This document shows, one piece after another, positions 1-15,059 of a stretch of 64,000 bases of DNA; the first letter of the stretch is position 1; every line of letters begins with the position of its first letter. The notes below the pieces were generated by a model. The model did not search any database. It saw only the letters and a list, made by a program, of their open reading frames with translations, and was not told the DNA's origin. The stretch is from NCBI GenBank assembly GCA_963921795.1, contig OY997650.1:21299522-21363521 (forward strand). The letters are read 5' to 3'. A program made the position numbers and the translations under genes. The stretch comes from Nannobrachium achirus (Eukaryota > Chordata > Actinopteri > Myctophiformes > Myctophidae).

Positions 1-151
1 AGGGACACGTCGTCAGAGGAGCTGATGAGCTGATCTGATGCCTTGCCACATCCACAACACAGAACACACACGTGCGCCATGTAGCAATTCACCAACAGCT
101 TCTACGCAGGATACATAGAGCGAAGGTAACAGGTGTCGGGGGCCTCGGGGC

Positions 152-335
152 CAACGCTCGCCGCCTCGATCGCCCCAAAACACATTCGCCCCCGTTTTCT
201 CCTCATTTTTTTTTTTTTTTTTTTTACATAGCCTATTTGTATTTGTATTTTTATTATCTCGACCCCTTCGGCTCTTCTATTCATTTTACGGAGGTTACGT
301 AAGGGGCGAACTTACGTGTTTTGGGGCGAGCGTTT
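152..335. repeat. Inverted repeat, MITE-like
   Basis: The left arm (about 150-193) contains CGCTCGCC and GCCCCAAAACAC. The right arm (about 304-335) contains the reverse complements GTGTTTTGGGGCGAGCG and GGGGCGAA. The interior holds a poly-T run. This arrangement suggests a small non-autonomous DNA element; no superfamily can be assigned. Confidence 0.45.
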
Positions 336-800
336 TACGTACCCGTACTATGGAGCCCTGAGCTACAGATGGACTTGAAGTTGGGCTACAGTGACAGTCT
401 ATGATTGACTATTGACTGACAAGTGACAACGTCGGTTCGGTCTTATGAGATTTGGCAGCGCTACTGTAGATGGATGAAGACCATACATCATGGATGCATG
501 CTGTTTCCCTAGCCCTGAAACATGACTTCCCCACCTTTTTGAAAGCCCATCAACCACTGAATAAAAATACAAACGCCTGCATTTAGACATTTTCCACCTT
601 GCAATTCCACTGATTTTCTTTTAGCTATTATGTAAATTGTTTGTAAAATAAAATAAAAACAGTTGTTTTTCAGTGGACGAAAAAGAAGTGAATAGGCCTA
701 TACGGGCCCTATCAGTTAATAGGCAGACTGCCATGAAACCTGCAGAAGGATGAACCCTAACCACTGATCATGACATCTCTTCTGTAATCTAGCACTGGTC

Positions 801-860
801 CTAGCCCTGAATGCATGACTATCATATACATATATGATGATAGTCATGTATTCAGGGCTA
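801..860. repeat. Near-perfect 60-bp hairpin
   Basis: The arms AGCCCTGAAT..ATGACTATCAT and ATGATAGTCAT..ATTCAGGGCT face each other across a short AT-rich loop. The flanking text GCACTGGTCC occurs on both sides in direct orientation, which could be a target-site duplication or part of a repeat. Confidence 0.6.
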
Positions 861-1500
861 GCACTGGTCCATAGCTTTAGAAGGAGTTCTCTGGCTATGG
901 ACCAGAGCTACCAGCAGCTATCCTCAGGCCAGAATGGCACACAAGATTTCATTTATTTCCCTCAAGGCCCTTATTCAGTTCAGTTAAAATACAGATTTTC
1001 ATTATGTCAGGCTATTGATTACATTTAAATAGCCCTATTGATTTTCAGATTTTACTGATTATATTTGGCACTGCATGGCTAACAAGGTCCTCGGACTGGA
1101 ACCTATACTAGATAGAATGACTTGATATCATATAGTCCCAGTCTTTTTTTAACTAGTAGCCATCGTGCCTTTTAAAATTGATTCCTGGACCTGGCTGCTA
1201 ATATTCTTGAAGTGTCTGAGAGTGGGATCTATGTTTATAAACGAAATCAGTAAAAAAAAAGTGAAAATAAAGAACACAAAACTTCTCAAGCAAGTAGTGA
1301 TGCATCATTGACCAACAAAATAACTTTCTGAAATGTAAACCTTGTAGGCCTTATAGCCGGCAGGAAGATAACAAATCATCTTTGGTAACGTGACACTTGG
1401 GCACATGAGCTGTGCGTGTATGCCAGGTCTATGAAACATTTATGAGCAAGCAGGACACTACAGACTGAGACGCCATAACAGGTGCAAGGCAAGCAGAGCA

Positions 1501-5413
<3,913 letters not shown>

Positions 5414-5417
5414 TCTA

Positions 5418-5423
5418 AATAAA
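5418..5423 (+). terminator. AATAAA poly(A) signal next to TRIM stop
   Basis: A perfect AATAAA hexamer starts four bases after the TGA stop of the TRIM gene. If used, the 3' UTR would be very short. Another AATAAA at 6302-6307 would give a ~900 nt 3' UTR and may be the real site. Confidence 0.35.
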
Positions 5424-7620
5424 ACACAGCCAGGGTCATGAACACAGGTTGATTTAAAAAAATGTTTACTGTACCATACAGTTCATAAGCTTGCTAATCT
5501 GGATGGAACAAATGAGTTGCTACATATCGCCCACTTTAAAATATCATTTTCGCAACACATTTTCACTCAGGTTTGCACAAAACGTTGGGGCAATGTCTGA
5601 CCAAGAGTCACATGTTTGATGTCATGTCATTTGTTAACACTGTCCCACCCGTCCACACTGGAATGTGGGAGTGCCGTTCTCACTGCCAACTCGTCCTAAT
5701 AGGTTGACTGCTAAAAACATTAAAAACAAGGCAGGTAGTGCCTTGAGAAGCTGGCTTGAGCCCAGTGAGGTACCCCCGTTAGGCCAGTGAGTGGCCGTGC
5801 AGTTGTGCAAAGTCTGCTTCTACCAACTCTGCTCTGTTGGAGTTGCATACTGTACCAATATTGCGTACCAATTTAGGCCGGTTGTAAATCAAATCATCAC
5901 ATCATTATCAACATGCGATGCAACAGGTGTACATCTGTGTATGCTATTTGCTAACATTTCCTGAAAGATTGCAACTGTAGATGTTTCCTACACAGACCTA
6001 CTATCTACTTTGTAGCCTACTCTATACGCACACTATGTTCTATATCTTTTGCTATTCTATTGCTGCTCTAGTCTAGTGCACCATATGTGTATCTGTTACT
6101 ATATCTGGTGTTATTTGAACTGCCTCATCTATTACCATTTCTTATAACCACCATATACAGTAGGCCTATATCAATTTGCTCTACTGATATCAGGAATATT
6201 TGACATATTTGACCTGTTTTGCTTGCTTACTTTCTATCTCCATGTGCATGAAAATGAGTTTCACCCACTTATTCTTTACACCTGTAAACCTGTTATGTGA
6301 CAATAAAAATGTTGAATGCCTTGTAAAACCGTAGTAAAAATGGACGTGTCATTGTTCTTTAGCATTTCGTAAAACCGGGCTCAGGGAGGGAGGATAGATT
6401 GATAGACCTCCTCATAGCTGCCCATCGCTAAGCAACTGTCTGCTAACTGGACCAAACTTAATCTAGAGATACCACAAAGGCATAGGCTATATCCATCTTA
6501 CAATATACATTGCTGAAAAGCATAGAGACGCTGTAAGATTAAAGGAGAGTTTCGGTCCAGAAGGCCATATTTCCATTAAGAGTACTTATTTGCTCCACCA
6601 AATAATGGTCCAGCTGTTATTTTTTCAAAAGATGCAATATATTAGCCTAGTTCCAGACCCTGAATCGCTAGCCACACCCCTTTAAATTTTTTGTTTTGGC
6701 GATTCAGGGGTCTAGAAGTGCTCTCATTGAAGAGGCCTGCCTCGTGAATCAGTGTCTTGTGATCAGCGTGGGTGGGGGTTTCCCAGAACTCATGTGTGTT
6801 TCCAAGTACACCAGCGACGCCGCCGTACCGTGCATCGCGTCGCGATAAAATGCGGTAAATTGCGGTAAAATGCGATCGTATCGATCTCGCTATGAAACAC
6901 CAGTAGCAGGCATGTTATGTTGTGTTTTATTACTAGTTCGTAGTGCTCCTATTCTGACTGTTTCTTTGGTTAGCAAGTAGCACTAGCAAGCAACAGGCTA
7001 GCCACTAGCCAGCCACACTATGTCATGTGTTGGTCGGTGAACCAATTGCTGAAGACTGCCTCTTTTTGGCAACGCCCATCCCTGCAATCGCCCTGGGGGA
7101 AAGAACTTTCAGACTGAATAATGAAGTGAAACGAACGTGTCAGGCTAGCAATATATTCCATTTTGGGTCGATCTGTTCTACCCGACCAGGGCTTCAGACA
7201 GGAGCAAGATGTTAAATTGTTAATCCGCTTTTTTCACTCGCTCCGTTAATTCTTCGCTACATGTCTGCCAAAAATACTGTTAGTATCCCATCCGATCACT
7301 AACATTACCAGTGCACCGCCATTGTTGTTAAATGCTGAACTTTAAACTCTCGCCTCTCGTGTGGGTTCTGTCAGGGGATGGTCAGCGCAGGAGCGCTCAA
7401 ATTCAACTGGGTTTTTGCCCAAAATATTCCCCAGTGGCCTGGCCATAGTATATATATGCGCCTATACGTGAGGGCCGCGTAGCGTCCCGAACTTTCTGTG
7501 TCCCTGTCATGTACCGGTATGGAGATCCCTGATGTCATGATGAATATGACATCATAGACTGTCCTCTAAAACTACTAATGATAAAGAGCACTGCGTCTCA
7601 GTAACGGGGAGGAAGCGATG
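5424..7620. other. 3' flank and intergenic DNA, no gene recognised
   Basis: The first ~900 bases are probably TRIM 3' UTR. Beyond that I see no coding family. A short inverted repeat at about 6655-6713 (AGACCCTGAATCGC facing GCGATTCAGGGGTCT) is MITE-like. At 7449-7458 there is a TATATATATG stretch. At 7530-7556 there are two CRE-like TGATGTCA/TGACATCA sites, about 75-100 bp upstream of the CZIB-like start; these are possible promoter elements only. Confidence 0.5.
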
Positions 7621-7628
7621 CAAAAAAG

Positions 7629-8117
7629 ATGGTGAAGTTCTCTTTGCAGTTCAAAGCCACTCTGGAGAACCTCACTGACGTGCGGCCAGATGGCGACGAC
7701 TTCCGCTGGTTCCTGAAGCTGAAGTGCGGGAACTGCGGCGAGGTCTCGGACAAATGGCGCTATGTGACGTTGGCGGAACGCACAGCACTGAAAAGAGGCC
7801 GAGGCGGAGGCGCCAACTCGGTGCTTAGGTGTCGGCTGTGCGGTCGACAGAGCTCCCTGGACGTCCTGGAGGGCAGCGTCCGCCCGTACGACGCCCAGGA
7901 CAGCGACACCTTCAGGACGCTGGTGATGTTCGAGTGCCGGGGAGGCCTGGAGCCCGTGGACTTCCAGCCCCGGGCCGGTTTCACGGCCCGGGGAGCCCTG
8001 TCTGGAACCACGTTCACCGACATTGACCTGCTGGAGAGGGACTGGAGCGGCTACGACGAGGAGGTCATGGAGTCGGTGGGGATCTACGAGGTTACTCACC
8101 ACTTCATCAAGAGCTGA
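7629..8117 (+). CDS. CZIB (C1orf123)-like CXXC zinc-binding protein, intronless
   Basis: A single 489-nt open frame encodes 162 aa and aligns by eye over its whole length with vertebrate CZIB (about 160 aa, UPF0587). It starts with a KATLEN stretch, has DDFRWFLKLKCGNCGE, a second CRLCGR pair, then ECRGGLEPVDFQP, and ends VGIYEVTHHFIKS. The two CXXC pairs (residues ~36-39 and ~70-73) are the predicted zinc ligands. The family is a small soluble eukaryotic protein of poorly known function. Vertebrate CZIB genes have several introns, so this uninterrupted, GC-rich copy is probably a retrogene. No poly(A) tail or target-site duplication was found, so it would be old. A short upstream ATG frame begins at 7618 and stops before residue 10. 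Just downstream (8118-8190) the last codons and following bases are partly repeated. Confidence 0.85.
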   Translation: MVKFSLQFKATLENLTDVRPDGDDFRWFLKLKCGNCGEVSDKWRYVTLAERTALKRGRGGGANSVLRCRLCGRQSSLDVLEGSVRPYDAQDSDTFRTLVMFECRGGLEPVDFQPRAGFTARGALSGTTFTDIDLLERDWSGYDEEVMESVGIYEVTHHFIKS

Positions 8118-8269
8118 ATGAAGAGCTCTATGACATCTATGGGGTTACTCATCACTTAAGAGCTCATTTCATTAAGAGCTGAATGAAGGTGTCATACAAT
8201 GAAGTTCCTGGACAAGGACCTCAAGTGGCCAAACATCCATGGAACGTCTCCGTGCTCATGATAGCTGGG

Positions 8270-8720
8270 CACCCCCTGGAACCCCCTGAAGGACCTATAC
8301 CCCACTTTTAAAAACCACTGGTTTAAGTATAAGCGGTGTGGACCAAATGGATGATTGGGTGATAATATGTCATTCAACTAACAAGATGTACCGTAGACGG
8401 GGTTCCAGGTGGTCCCAGCTAAATGATGAAGAGTTGGTAACCAAATGGACCCTTATAGATCTTTAACTCTTGGACCTGTTTCATTTCACCCTCTCAATAG
8501 TTAAATTATTGTTAAAAATCTGTATTAATTTACAAGAAGTTTATTTTGAGCCTGTTTCTCCTATTTTCCATCATCATTACAGCATGGAATTGTGGACAGA
8601 ATCGTATCCAACGATAACAAAATATTCTACAGTTTGGGTCTGAGAGGCTAAATCTAATCAAATGGTGGTCCATGGCTCAATATGGACCTTGGTATGACAA
8701 AAGTTGAAAACCACTGCAGA
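8270..8720 (-). mobile_element. hAT-like element, relative of the one at 2100-2580
   Basis: Read on the minus strand this matches the TRIM-intron element: the 'GGTTTTCAAC' terminus is near 8707-8716 and 'TTTAGCCTCTCAGACCCAAA' near 8635-8655. The other end has 'CCTGGAACCCCCTGAAGGACC' near 8276-8297. No transposase fragment is present. Confidence 0.55.
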
Positions 8721-9837
8721 AGATGATGTCCAGTAACAGTTTTTTTGGGGACTTTGTCAATTAATCTGCAATCGAATATCTGAATCACCAAATGGACAAT
8801 AATTGTTTTGTTTTTGTTTTTTTGTTTCTTTTATGATTAGTGTGGTTGGCCAACAGGGCAACCAGGCTATGGTTCTTGTCTTTGGACTATGAATTGAATG
8901 GGACCTCTGACGTACACAAGACCGTAAAGGGCTTATTTGGGGTGTTCCTTTTAGGAAGGGTGTTTAACTTGTCGCCATACTCTATATCTAAAGTAACCCC
9001 CAAAAAAACCCATTCAATGGAGGAGTGGTGCCCTGTTCTATTCGGTTCCTAAAGCTGTGTAGAAAGGTTTTTTGATTGGACAATATAATAAGGATTGGTC
9101 AAGCATGACATGACATCACATAATATATAGTATTACAAATAGGCAACCATACTTACAATTTCCCAGAATTGCACCTTTCTGGTTAAAATAAATTAAACTA
9201 TTCAATCAAGATATGACTGGAAGTCAATATAGGAAATGCTAATTCACTAATAAATTATTATTGTTATATATATATAAATTAAACTGTTCAAGATATCCCT
9301 TGACCCCAAAATGGAAGCACACGATTCCCGATGAAGCTGGCATATGGCTTGAGTGTGTGCCAAACATTAGGTCTTTTTTGCACCTCTCTATAGGGTTTTA
9401 ACTTGACTTCAGTTCTATAAGCTGTAGATTCAAAACTCTAATTAACCAATATATATTATTCTTCTATGATTTCCTGCTTCCATATGAAATGAAAAAACAA
9501 AAATGCAAAACCCCTAACAATGGGTTATGTCTGAGTCATATAGTGTCTTCGTTAGAGTACCCGTCTATGACCCTTCTTCTTTCGTGTATCATCACCATCG
9601 TCAGAGATCTCTGTCAGTCCTTGTCCCAGTCCCTTATGTCATCACTATATGCCCATATTTTGGTAACTCAGAAGGCGAACAAAAAAACATTAATATCTTG
9701 AATATCTATATCTGCCAGACTGCACATATTGTACTTTTCCCAGAGAACCATAGTCGGATATTAGACGTCTGTCGAAAACCAGGTGAGAGAAGAGTGAACG
9801 TTTTTTCAACGTCTAGGCTTAGCTTAGATGTGTGTAA

Positions 9838-9882
<45 letters not shown>

Positions 9883-10436
9883 CTGTATATAGCTGTTGAA
9901 ATGACTCACCTTTAACCTGGTTTTAGCCTAGCTGTTTAGACAATATTTAGACGTCTAATAGCCCGGAAAATGCTCAGTGGGTCTTTAAAGGTTTGGAGTC
10001 CCACTGCCGATACGACCAATATGACCATATGTCCATTAACCCTATTATATGCCCATATATGGAGATCACTGATATCATCAGTATATGCCCAATGCAATGC
10101 CCATATATGGGCATGCCCTAATAAGCTCAGTGGTTTGTTTGTAAGACAACACGCTCCATATCTGGGCGTAACTGCATCGCTCGGACCACGTGCAAATAAT
10201 CCCTATTTATACCGTCGCTATATGGAGATCCCTAATGTCATCACTAGGCCTATATGCCCATATTTAAGTAACTCAGAAAGAGAACAAAAACACAAATATC
10301 TGTATCTGTCAGCCCAGAACTATTGTACTTTTACTAGAAGTTCGGACATCGAGTCTGAGCAATATGCCCACATACAGTATGCAGATCTATGTATCTGTCA
10401 GTCCTTGACCCTTTTATATGTCCATATATGGAGATC
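8721..10436. other. Repeat-derived intergenic DNA with a (TA)n tract and CArG-like sites
   Basis: No gene is recognised. A possible MITE spans about 8838-9155 (GTGTGGTTGGCCAAC at one end, GGCAACCATAC at the other). A (TA)n microsatellite lies at about 9837-9892. Perfect CCATATATGG decamers occur at about 10053, 10101 and 10422, in text resembling the 'tatgcccatatatggagat' units of the Helitron-like elements near 32 and 42 kb. The open frames here have no family signature. Confidence 0.5.
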
Positions 10437-11852
10437 TCATTCCTTTGCAGCCATCTCTTGTGATTTATGTATGGTATTATTGCTCTCCATCACTTTCAAT
10501 TCATCCGTTACTCCAGATAACTGACCGTCCTCCGAAGAAGGCTCACATCCGCGGGAGGCCAATTCATAGAACAGAACATAGGCATGCAAACTGCGCACCT
10601 GGCTGTGCAACTCTCTGGCCTTTACTCTGGAGTCATCAAAAGTGTACCATTGTCCTGAGGTGGGGTTGCGACAGTAGGCTGTATAGTGACCAGTGTCTTT
10701 GGCCGTGCCTTCGTGGGTGGACACTGCATGTAGATTGTAAACTACTGCATTCATGCTGTTTTCAGAGGCAAACTCATGCAGGTCAAGGTTGTGTACAGGA
10801 AAGCTGACAAAGGTTTTCGGTTTGCTGCTGGTTGTTCCATGGCCCCCAGGGAACCGTTTCAGGTGAAGTACTAATATCTTGGGGAATTTCTGTACTGTGA
10901 ACTTCTTAGTGCATCTACCTCTGGCTTTACAGTTGTGGCATGTTGCCTCCTCATCCCCGTCAAGGATGTCCTCTTTGGAGAAGAGCCGCATGCAATCTAT
11001 TAGGCTGATGGACTGCATGTGGTCCATGGACACATCATCCTCTGTGATGGGTAGAGAGAGAGTCCAGAAGGGGTCAAAGACAGTGGCACAGGAACCACAT
11101 TTGCTGCAGGTCAGGGAGCTCTTCAGTTGGCCTGCAAAAAGGTCAACTATCTTACTGTTCTCTCTCTCCAGGTATTTACTCCACATCGTCTTCCCTTTTT
11201 CCCCATCTGGCAGGTGGTCAAAGTCCGCTTCATCACTGGCATTCGGTGAAACTGTGACCCTGTTGACCTCCTTGTGCAGCCCATCCAGGAGGTAATGCAG
11301 AAACTCATGTGCATCGTGTTGTTTGAGTCCCTCAAACATGGGGGCAGATTTTGTGAACTGAGCTTTGAACTCAGAGGGGCTAACAACCTTGGTGCCGCTG
11401 GATGACATCCACATGGTTCGTATCAGCTTGGCAAATTCTTGCATAAGGACTGTGTTGTTGTTGTTGGTGCTGCTGCCACTGGTGCAGCTGTTAAGGTCCC
11501 TGCTATACGAGTTGTTCAGGCAGTAATCCCGTAGGCTTTGTGTGTTGCTGAGACACTGCAGGATGCTGTTCATGAAACAAGTATTTCCCAGGTTCCTTAA
11601 CCCCGTCAATCCCTGGGCACTGTTTGGGTTTATGGAGACAATGGTGGGGGCAGAGATGGTGGGGCGTGCTGGGGCAGAGAAAAGGGGAGGGTATGGGTGT
11701 GAGCGGAGCAAAGTCCGCCGTAGCCCTGCAATACGGCCCTTTGCCCTCTTGATGGTAACCCGAGGTCTGTGAGGAGCTCTGTGAGGAACAGCATATCTGC
11801 TAGGGCCGACGTAGGAGGGTCCGTTGGGGAGTGATCCGAGGACGCTAGACAT
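10437..11852 (-). CDS. USP2-like ubiquitin-specific protease, intronless
   Basis: An uninterrupted frame encodes a complete USP-family cysteine protease (471 aa) that removes ubiquitin from proteins. The Cys box is [20 protein letters not shown] (catalytic Cys ~92). The [15 protein letters not shown] and [23 protein letters not shown] segments follow; the latter supply the zinc ligands. The His box is [12 protein letters not shown] (His ~389) and the catalytic Asp lies in WYTFDDSRV (~406). The best family match is USP2 ([32 protein letters not shown]). The frame extends 31 codons upstream, but a TATA-containing module at 11902-11975 lies there, so I chose Met at 11850-11852. USP2 genes have many introns; the lack of introns indicates a retrogene. 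A ~40-residue tail follows the usual USP2 end. All catalytic residues are present, so it looks functional. Confidence 0.88.
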   Translation of the reverse strand: MSSVLGSLPNGPSYVGPSRYAVPHRAPHRPRVTIKRAKGRIAGLRRTLLRSHPYPPLFSAPARPTISAPTIVSINPNSAQGLTGLRNLGNTCFMNSILQCLSNTQSLRDYCLNNSYSRDLNSCTSGSSTNNNNTVLMQEFAKLIRTMWMSSSGTKVVSPSEFKAQFTKSAPMFEGLKQHDAHEFLHYLLDGLHKEVNRVTVSPNASDEADFDHLPDGEKGKTMWSKYLERENSKIVDLFAGQLKSSLTCSKCGSCATVFDPFWTLSLPITEDDVSMDHMQSISLIDCMRLFSKEDILDGDEEATCHNCKARGRCTKKFTVQKFPKILVLHLKRFPGGHGTTSSKPKTFVSFPVHNLDLHEFASENSMNAVVYNLHAVSTHEGTAKDTGHYTAYCRNPTSGQWYTFDDSRVKARELHSQVRSLHAYVLFYELASRGCEPSSEDGQLSGVTDELKVMESNNTIHKSQEMAAKE

Positions 11853-11901
11853 AGTTTCCAGCTGGAATGACAGCAAACAGTGTTGCAGTTTAGAGATATC
11901 T

Positions 11902-11975
11902 TCACCATATATAGGCTGCCTGAGCTTTGGTCTGACAGCACACACAACACAAACCGTTGCCTAACAACCACGACT
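11902..11975 (-). promoter_or_regulatory. Putative core promoter of USP2-like gene, shared with PITP genes
   Basis: On the minus strand the order is an X-box-like palindrome (GTTGTTAGGCAAC, 11956-11968), then GGTTTGTGTT (11946-11955), then the TATA-like CTATATATGG (11905-11914), about 53-60 bp before the start codon. The same order and most bases recur upstream of the four PITP genes. The plus-strand string AACACAAACCgTTGCC differs by a single base from the copy at 20589. The CRE seen in the PITP copies is not conserved here. Promoter function is inferred from position and conservation. Confidence 0.6.
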
Positions 11976-12021
11976 TTCACAGATATCTGTGTGTGTGTCT
12001 GTTTTTATGCCCTGTAGCCAA

Positions 12022-12116
12022 TCAGAGAGGGTCAAGGCTATATACGGGTATTAATCCAGTTTATAAATCAGAGAGGCACAAGGCTATATACGGGTATTAA
12101 TCCAGTTTATAAATAG
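12022..12116. repeat. Two direct ~46-bp repeats
   Basis: 'CAGAGAGG..CAAGGCTATA', 'TACGGGTATTAATCCAG' and 'TTTATAAAT' occur twice in tandem, starting at about 12022 and 12069. Each copy carries a TTTATAAAT box. They lie about 170-260 bp upstream of the USP2-like start. Confidence 0.8.
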
Positions 12117-13640
12117 GCGATCTCTAGATGTGAGCGTCACGAGATGGGTAAAGATGGTTAAGGATCCTTACCTAAGGGATCCTTAACCGTGGCATTGTAT
12201 ACTAGGGTCACTGCCATCTACTGTAACTTATTATGCAAATCGTGTGTGTCAATGTGTGGTGTATCCGTCCTTTGCGTATCTCGAGGACTGATCAACTTCA
12301 ACCTGACCTTTATGCCCATACTGTATATGGAGATATAGGCAGACATATGCCAATACAGTATACAGTATGAGCATGAAAGGGACAGACAGACAGACAATGG
12401 GAGGGCCACAGGTGGACTGCATTCAACTGCATGTGGCTTATTATAAAATCATTATTTTAAGATGAAATCGTTTTTGTTTTATTCCATATTAACAGTTTTG
12501 GAATGATGGATATATGTGGTCCCTTAGTGGTTGTAGCCGTGAGTGACGGCTTATATTGCTTATTATATTGCTCCATATAGGCATGGCCATGGCCATGTCA
12601 CTCTGACTGAGACAAACACGATATGGTTGTCCAGAACCACTGATCCGACCAATATGTCCATATATGGATCTCCAGTTGTCCAGAACAGCAACGTCAATTT
12701 GGGAAAGGTTTCAGCCCCCCATCTAAAGTTAAATATTCTTAAAAAATCAAACCTCGGTTCGAAGTGAAGCGGTGGACAGATAAAACCTCTATTCTGAATG
12801 TATTTGTGGCTTACTACATATTTTAAACCCTGAAGGCCAAATTATCATGTGAAGCTTGACCAAATCCTCAAAGTATCCATTCATCTAACCGGGAGGGACA
12901 TCGACATTTTGCTTTTTGAAAAAGCCTATTCATTCTGGACTGATATTTTACACGTACGGGACAGGAAAAACCTGTTCATTCTGGCCTGGAGTGACCATAT
13001 ATGGACATAAGGTAACATACTTTGTGTTTTTGAAAAACCCTGTTCATTCTGGACTGAGATCACCATATATGGTAATTAAACGGACATTCTGTTTTTGAAA
13101 AAGCCTGTTCATTCTGGACTGAAATGACCATATATGGGCGTGATACACACAAAGCCATTCATTGGAAGCGGTTTTCACCGCTTCAAAAATGCAGGGGAAA
13201 AAAAAGTATGGGGACCTGTACGTACAGGCAGCGTGCACCAGACATTTGGCGCATGTTCCGGGGTTTGAGACCTGGACAAACACACCTTCCAAACATGACC
13301 TGCAGACAAACTCAGACTTGTTACTATTCACTTGGTGAAAAGAAGTGGCAGTTGACTTCATGATCGTCTATTACCTCCCTAATGAACCAAGCCAGCCGTT
13401 AGGAGTCGTTAGCGACAAAGAACTACAGTGGAAGTGGAATTGTCTGCACAACTAGAAATGTGGAGAAAAGGGGGATCAAAATCTGCAAAGTAGCTAGTAA
13501 AGCTGTCCAATAAATATAATGGAAAGTGGATACAGTACATTTCCCTCTGAAAAGTGGGGTAGAAGTAAAGTAGCAGAAATAGAAATACTTGTGAGATAGG
13601 CTACCACGCTACCACTAAATTGTACTTGTGTATGGTATTT
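12117..13640. other. Repeat-derived intergenic DNA, no gene recognised
   Basis: The stretch contains several CArG decamers (see 12909-13143), short palindromes such as GAAGCGGTTTTCACCGCTTC at about 13166, and fragments resembling elements elsewhere in the window (for example 'tcatgtgaagcttg' near 12846, also near 16102). One frame on the minus strand (13044-13361) has two CXXC pairs but matches nothing I know and is not called. Confidence 0.5.
12909..13143 (+). repeat. Tandem repeat, ~66-bp unit carrying CArG boxes
   Basis: Four imperfect units share 'CCTGTTCATTCTGGACTGA' followed by 'CCATATATGG' and 'GTTTTTGAAAAA'. They begin near 12909, 12970, 13037 and 13103. The last three carry a perfect CCATATATGG, at about 12995, 13065 and 13128. 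Confidence 0.75.
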
Positions 13641-13682
13641 TAATAATAATTACTTTCCACCCCAGTAAACAGGTCAGTTTCA

Positions 13683-14492
13683 TTAGTCATTGAAACCCAT
13701 GCCTCTGTACTCACCATTCTCCCTTTTATCATCCAGCTCCTTCTTAGTTTCAGCCTCCAGAAGTCGTATATCATCCATCGACAGGTCGATCCATTTGTCA
13801 ATCCAGCAAAACAGCTGTCTGTGGAAGAGGGTAAGCATGCGCTTCTCTTGCTTCTGTATATAGTTCTCCACCTTATTTTGAAAACCACGCCACTTAAAGT
13901 GTACTGTGACTAGCTTATAGGCACACATATGAGGATGACTGGGGTCACTTGCAACATCTTTCTTCCAGTCAGGTCCCAGGGGGCTTCTCCCTGTCTTCTC
14001 TGACTTGAATATAGCAGGGTCCGTATCAGGGTTGTAGTCCAGTGTTGATACTTGACTTGTGTCAGCAATGTCGATGTGAACAACTTCAGCTTTCTTCCAT
14101 TCCTTTGCATCTAATCCGTGAACATTGTCCTCCTCTCCCAAGTCAGGCTTGTGCCATGTCTCAATCTTAATTAAAAAGCCGTCCTTCATGTACTCATTTG
14201 TAATAATGGTCCGACAATAAGGGTACGCATTCCAGGCCTTCTCATGACAAATAAGAGAACCTTTTGGCGCAACCATAGTGATTAATTTAGGCATTTTACA
14301 ATTCATGTGGTAGATCTTGTGTGTGTACTGTCCTTTCTCGCCATCTTTCTCATAGGGTTCGTTGGCCAACACTTCCACTCCCTGTCCTGCACCTGTCTCT
14401 ATCTTACTTGCCTCAGCGATAGCGTACAGCTGGCCCACCCGGTACTCCTCCACTGAAATGGGTAAGACGACTCGAAATTCTTTAATGATCAT
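13683..14492 (-). CDS. Class I phosphatidylinositol transfer protein, intronless copy 1
   Basis: One 269-aa open frame covers the full length of PITP-alpha/beta (270-271 aa). PITPs are soluble proteins that carry one phosphatidylinositol or phosphatidylcholine molecule between membranes and support phosphoinositide signalling. Visible signatures are [28 protein letters not shown] (lipid-headgroup Thr and Lys), [13 protein letters not shown] (headgroup Asn, buried Cys), [23 protein letters not shown] and [21 protein letters not shown]. It resembles PITPNB most. In known family members a WW pair (FKWWGLQ) docks to membranes; here the segment reads FKWRGFQ, so one Trp is replaced. Vertebrate PITP genes have about a dozen exons, so this is probably a retrogene. 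It is clearly more diverged from the other three local copies than they are from each other, and its flanks are less duplicated. Confidence 0.88.
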   Translation of the reverse strand: MIIKEFRVVLPISVEEYRVGQLYAIAEASKIETGAGQGVEVLANEPYEKDGEKGQYTHKIYHMNCKMPKLITMVAPKGSLICHEKAWNAYPYCRTIITNEYMKDGFLIKIETWHKPDLGEEDNVHGLDAKEWKKAEVVHIDIADTSQVSTLDYNPDTDPAIFKSEKTGRSPLGPDWKKDVASDPSHPHMCAYKLVTVHFKWRGFQNKVENYIQKQEKRMLTLFHRQLFCWIDKWIDLSMDDIRLLEAETKKELDDKRENGEYRGMGFND

Positions 14493-14629
14493 GCTGGCTT
14501 GTGGAATTTAGTCTAAAACAGTACAGGGAATGGCGTAAATCCCACAGCTCTTCAACTTGACAAAGGTTGAGACAAGACTATTGTTGTATAGAAGATCTAG
14601 CTGGACGTCTGGCGGTTACATCACCCTCA

Positions 14630-14697
14630 ACATCTTATAGGCTGACCAAGCTTTGACGTAACATCACACACAACATAAAGCATTGCCTAACAATGCC
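14630..14697 (-). promoter_or_regulatory. Putative promoter of PITP copy 1 (CRE plus TATA)
   Basis: On the minus strand GGCATTGTTAGGCAATG is followed by TTACGTCA (CRE-like, 14654-14661) and CTATAAG (TATA, 14634-14640), about 145 bp before the start codon. The block aligns with the USP2-like upstream module with one gap (shared plus-strand text includes TATAGGCTG, AGCTTTG, CACACACAACA, TTGCCTAACAA). Function is inferred. Confidence 0.55.
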
Positions 14698-15059
14698 GAT
14701 TTCTACAGGGGTGTCCTAAATTTGACATTGCATCTCCTCATGTGACCCTTCCAAACAGAGTTGTGATGCCTGTGTGTTGACCCCCCAGTTGGCTGCATGG
14801 GAGCAGTAACCAGCTAACTCCCTTTTCCTGGATGCTATCTTGTTTTCACCTTTGGAAAGTCCTCCATAAAGGGCTGGCTGAATAGCGGCTGAACTATATA
14901 CAGAATGCTTCAAAAATGTAATATGGCTAAAATTTACAAAGAATTAGATTTTTATTGCAGAGTAAAGCCTAAGTCATCCTTCAGCTTCAAAGTGTGAAAC
15001 GGGTGGAAACTTCTCTTGTCTCAATGCTGTCAAGTTCTAGAGGTGTTACAAAAAGCTTG

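Larger units (their letters stand above)
1..1500. other. Intergenic flank with small inverted repeats
   Basis: No gene is recognised here. The stretch is AT-rich and contains a poly-T run at about 207-225, an inverted repeat at 152-335 and a tight hairpin at 801-860. Short open frames in this interval lack family features and are treated as chance. The last few hundred bases would hold the promoter and 5' leader of the TRIM gene that starts at 1501, but no clear TATA box or other core element was picked out. Confidence 0.6.

Noticed and set aside
11853-11945. The 31-codon upstream extension of the USP2-like frame as true N-terminus
   Set aside because: It overlaps the TATA-containing module shared with the PITP genes, so transcription probably starts downstream of it; Met at 11852 is preferred.
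13044-13361. Minus-strand frame with two CXXC pairs between USP2-like and PITP copy 1
   Set aside because: It overlaps the tandem CArG repeat and a poly-T run, has no recognisable family and low-complexity ends; likely chance.
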